Shown here one piece after another: positions 32,442-32,491 of a DNA stretch of 32,491 bases. Both the position numbers and the translations under genes were made by a program. How positions within the stretch are numbered: the stretch's first letter is position 1; each line of letters opens with the position of its first letter. Origin of the DNA: Acholeplasmatales bacterium (GTDB taxonomy: Bacteria; Bacillota_I; Bacilli_A; Acholeplasmatales; Anaeroplasmataceae); assembly GCA_017524905.1 (NCBI GenBank), contig JAFXUP010000089.1, positions 1-32,491 of the forward strand, given 5' to 3'. Below the pieces are notes generated by a model. That model did no database searches, was not told where the DNA came from, and was given only the letters and a program-made list of their open reading frames with translations.

Positions 32442-32491
32442 ATGAAAAAAAGATTGTTAGGGATTAGTTTAGGTATATTATCTTTTTTTAC
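32442..32491 (+). CDS. Start of a secreted or lipoprotein gene, cut by the window edge
   Basis: Only 16 codons plus two bases are present. AAAGGAGATCG lies about 8 nt before the ATG. The residues MKKRLLGISLGILSFF form the basic start and hydrophobic core of a signal peptide, so the product is exported. It is the fourth gene or operon under a GTTGCA direct-repeat promoter, which suggests another surface or envelope component of the same system. Confidence 0.65.
   Translation, partial: MKKRLLGISLGILSFF

Overview
The window is a very AT-rich stretch from a Bacillota genome. Sigma-A-type promoters, strong AGGAGG-type ribosome binding sites, SPase-II lipoboxes and a LytS-like two-component system suggest class Bacilli (Erysipelotrichia, RF39 or Acholeplasma-like, probably an uncultured gut organism). 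TGA is read as stop (for example at the end of the histidine kinase gene), so the Mycoplasma code is not used. The placement below phylum is inference. No 16S or other marker gene is present.

Left flank (1-1030): the tail of an Rpn-family-like protein with its terminator, then a YgjV-like membrane protein on the minus strand. Regulatory pair (about 1000-3142): a multi-pass LytS-type histidine kinase and a response regulator whose output domain is a SARP/OmpR-type winged helix, closed by a perfect terminator. First target (3204-6413): a 1029-aa surface protein with a beta-helix region, MBG-like modules and six helical repeats.

Type IV secretion operon (6457-26157): MBG-repeat lipoprotein, VirD4-like coupling ATPase, a 2552-aa cell-surface protein, a VirB2-like pilin, an unknown lipoprotein, a VirB6/TrbL-like channel protein, a VirB3-VirB4 fusion ATPase and a 493-aa soluble protein. 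Spacing is tight, VirD4 overlaps the giant gene, and a terminator closes the set. Second cargo-like operon (26158-31600): a frameshifted small ORF, then 863-aa and 865-aa soluble proteins. Right end: a 173-aa lipoprotein with its terminator, then a secreted or lipoprotein gene cut by the window edge.

Two observations link these parts. First, four promoters (at 3204, 6457, 26158 and 32342) share one architecture: GTTGCA-N5-GTTGCA, an 11-bp repeat period, then 10 bp to a TGN-extended -10. This is the layout expected for a SARP-type activator, and a SARP-type response regulator lies beside them. Second, the 493-, 863- and 865-aa proteins share a C-terminal helical module followed by an acidic, Asn/Glu-rich tail, which makes them candidate substrates of the secretion system. 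No relaxase or other DNA-processing gene is visible. My working model is a two-component-controlled, contact-dependent protein secretion system with giant surface adhesins and its own cargo, rather than an ordinary conjugative element.
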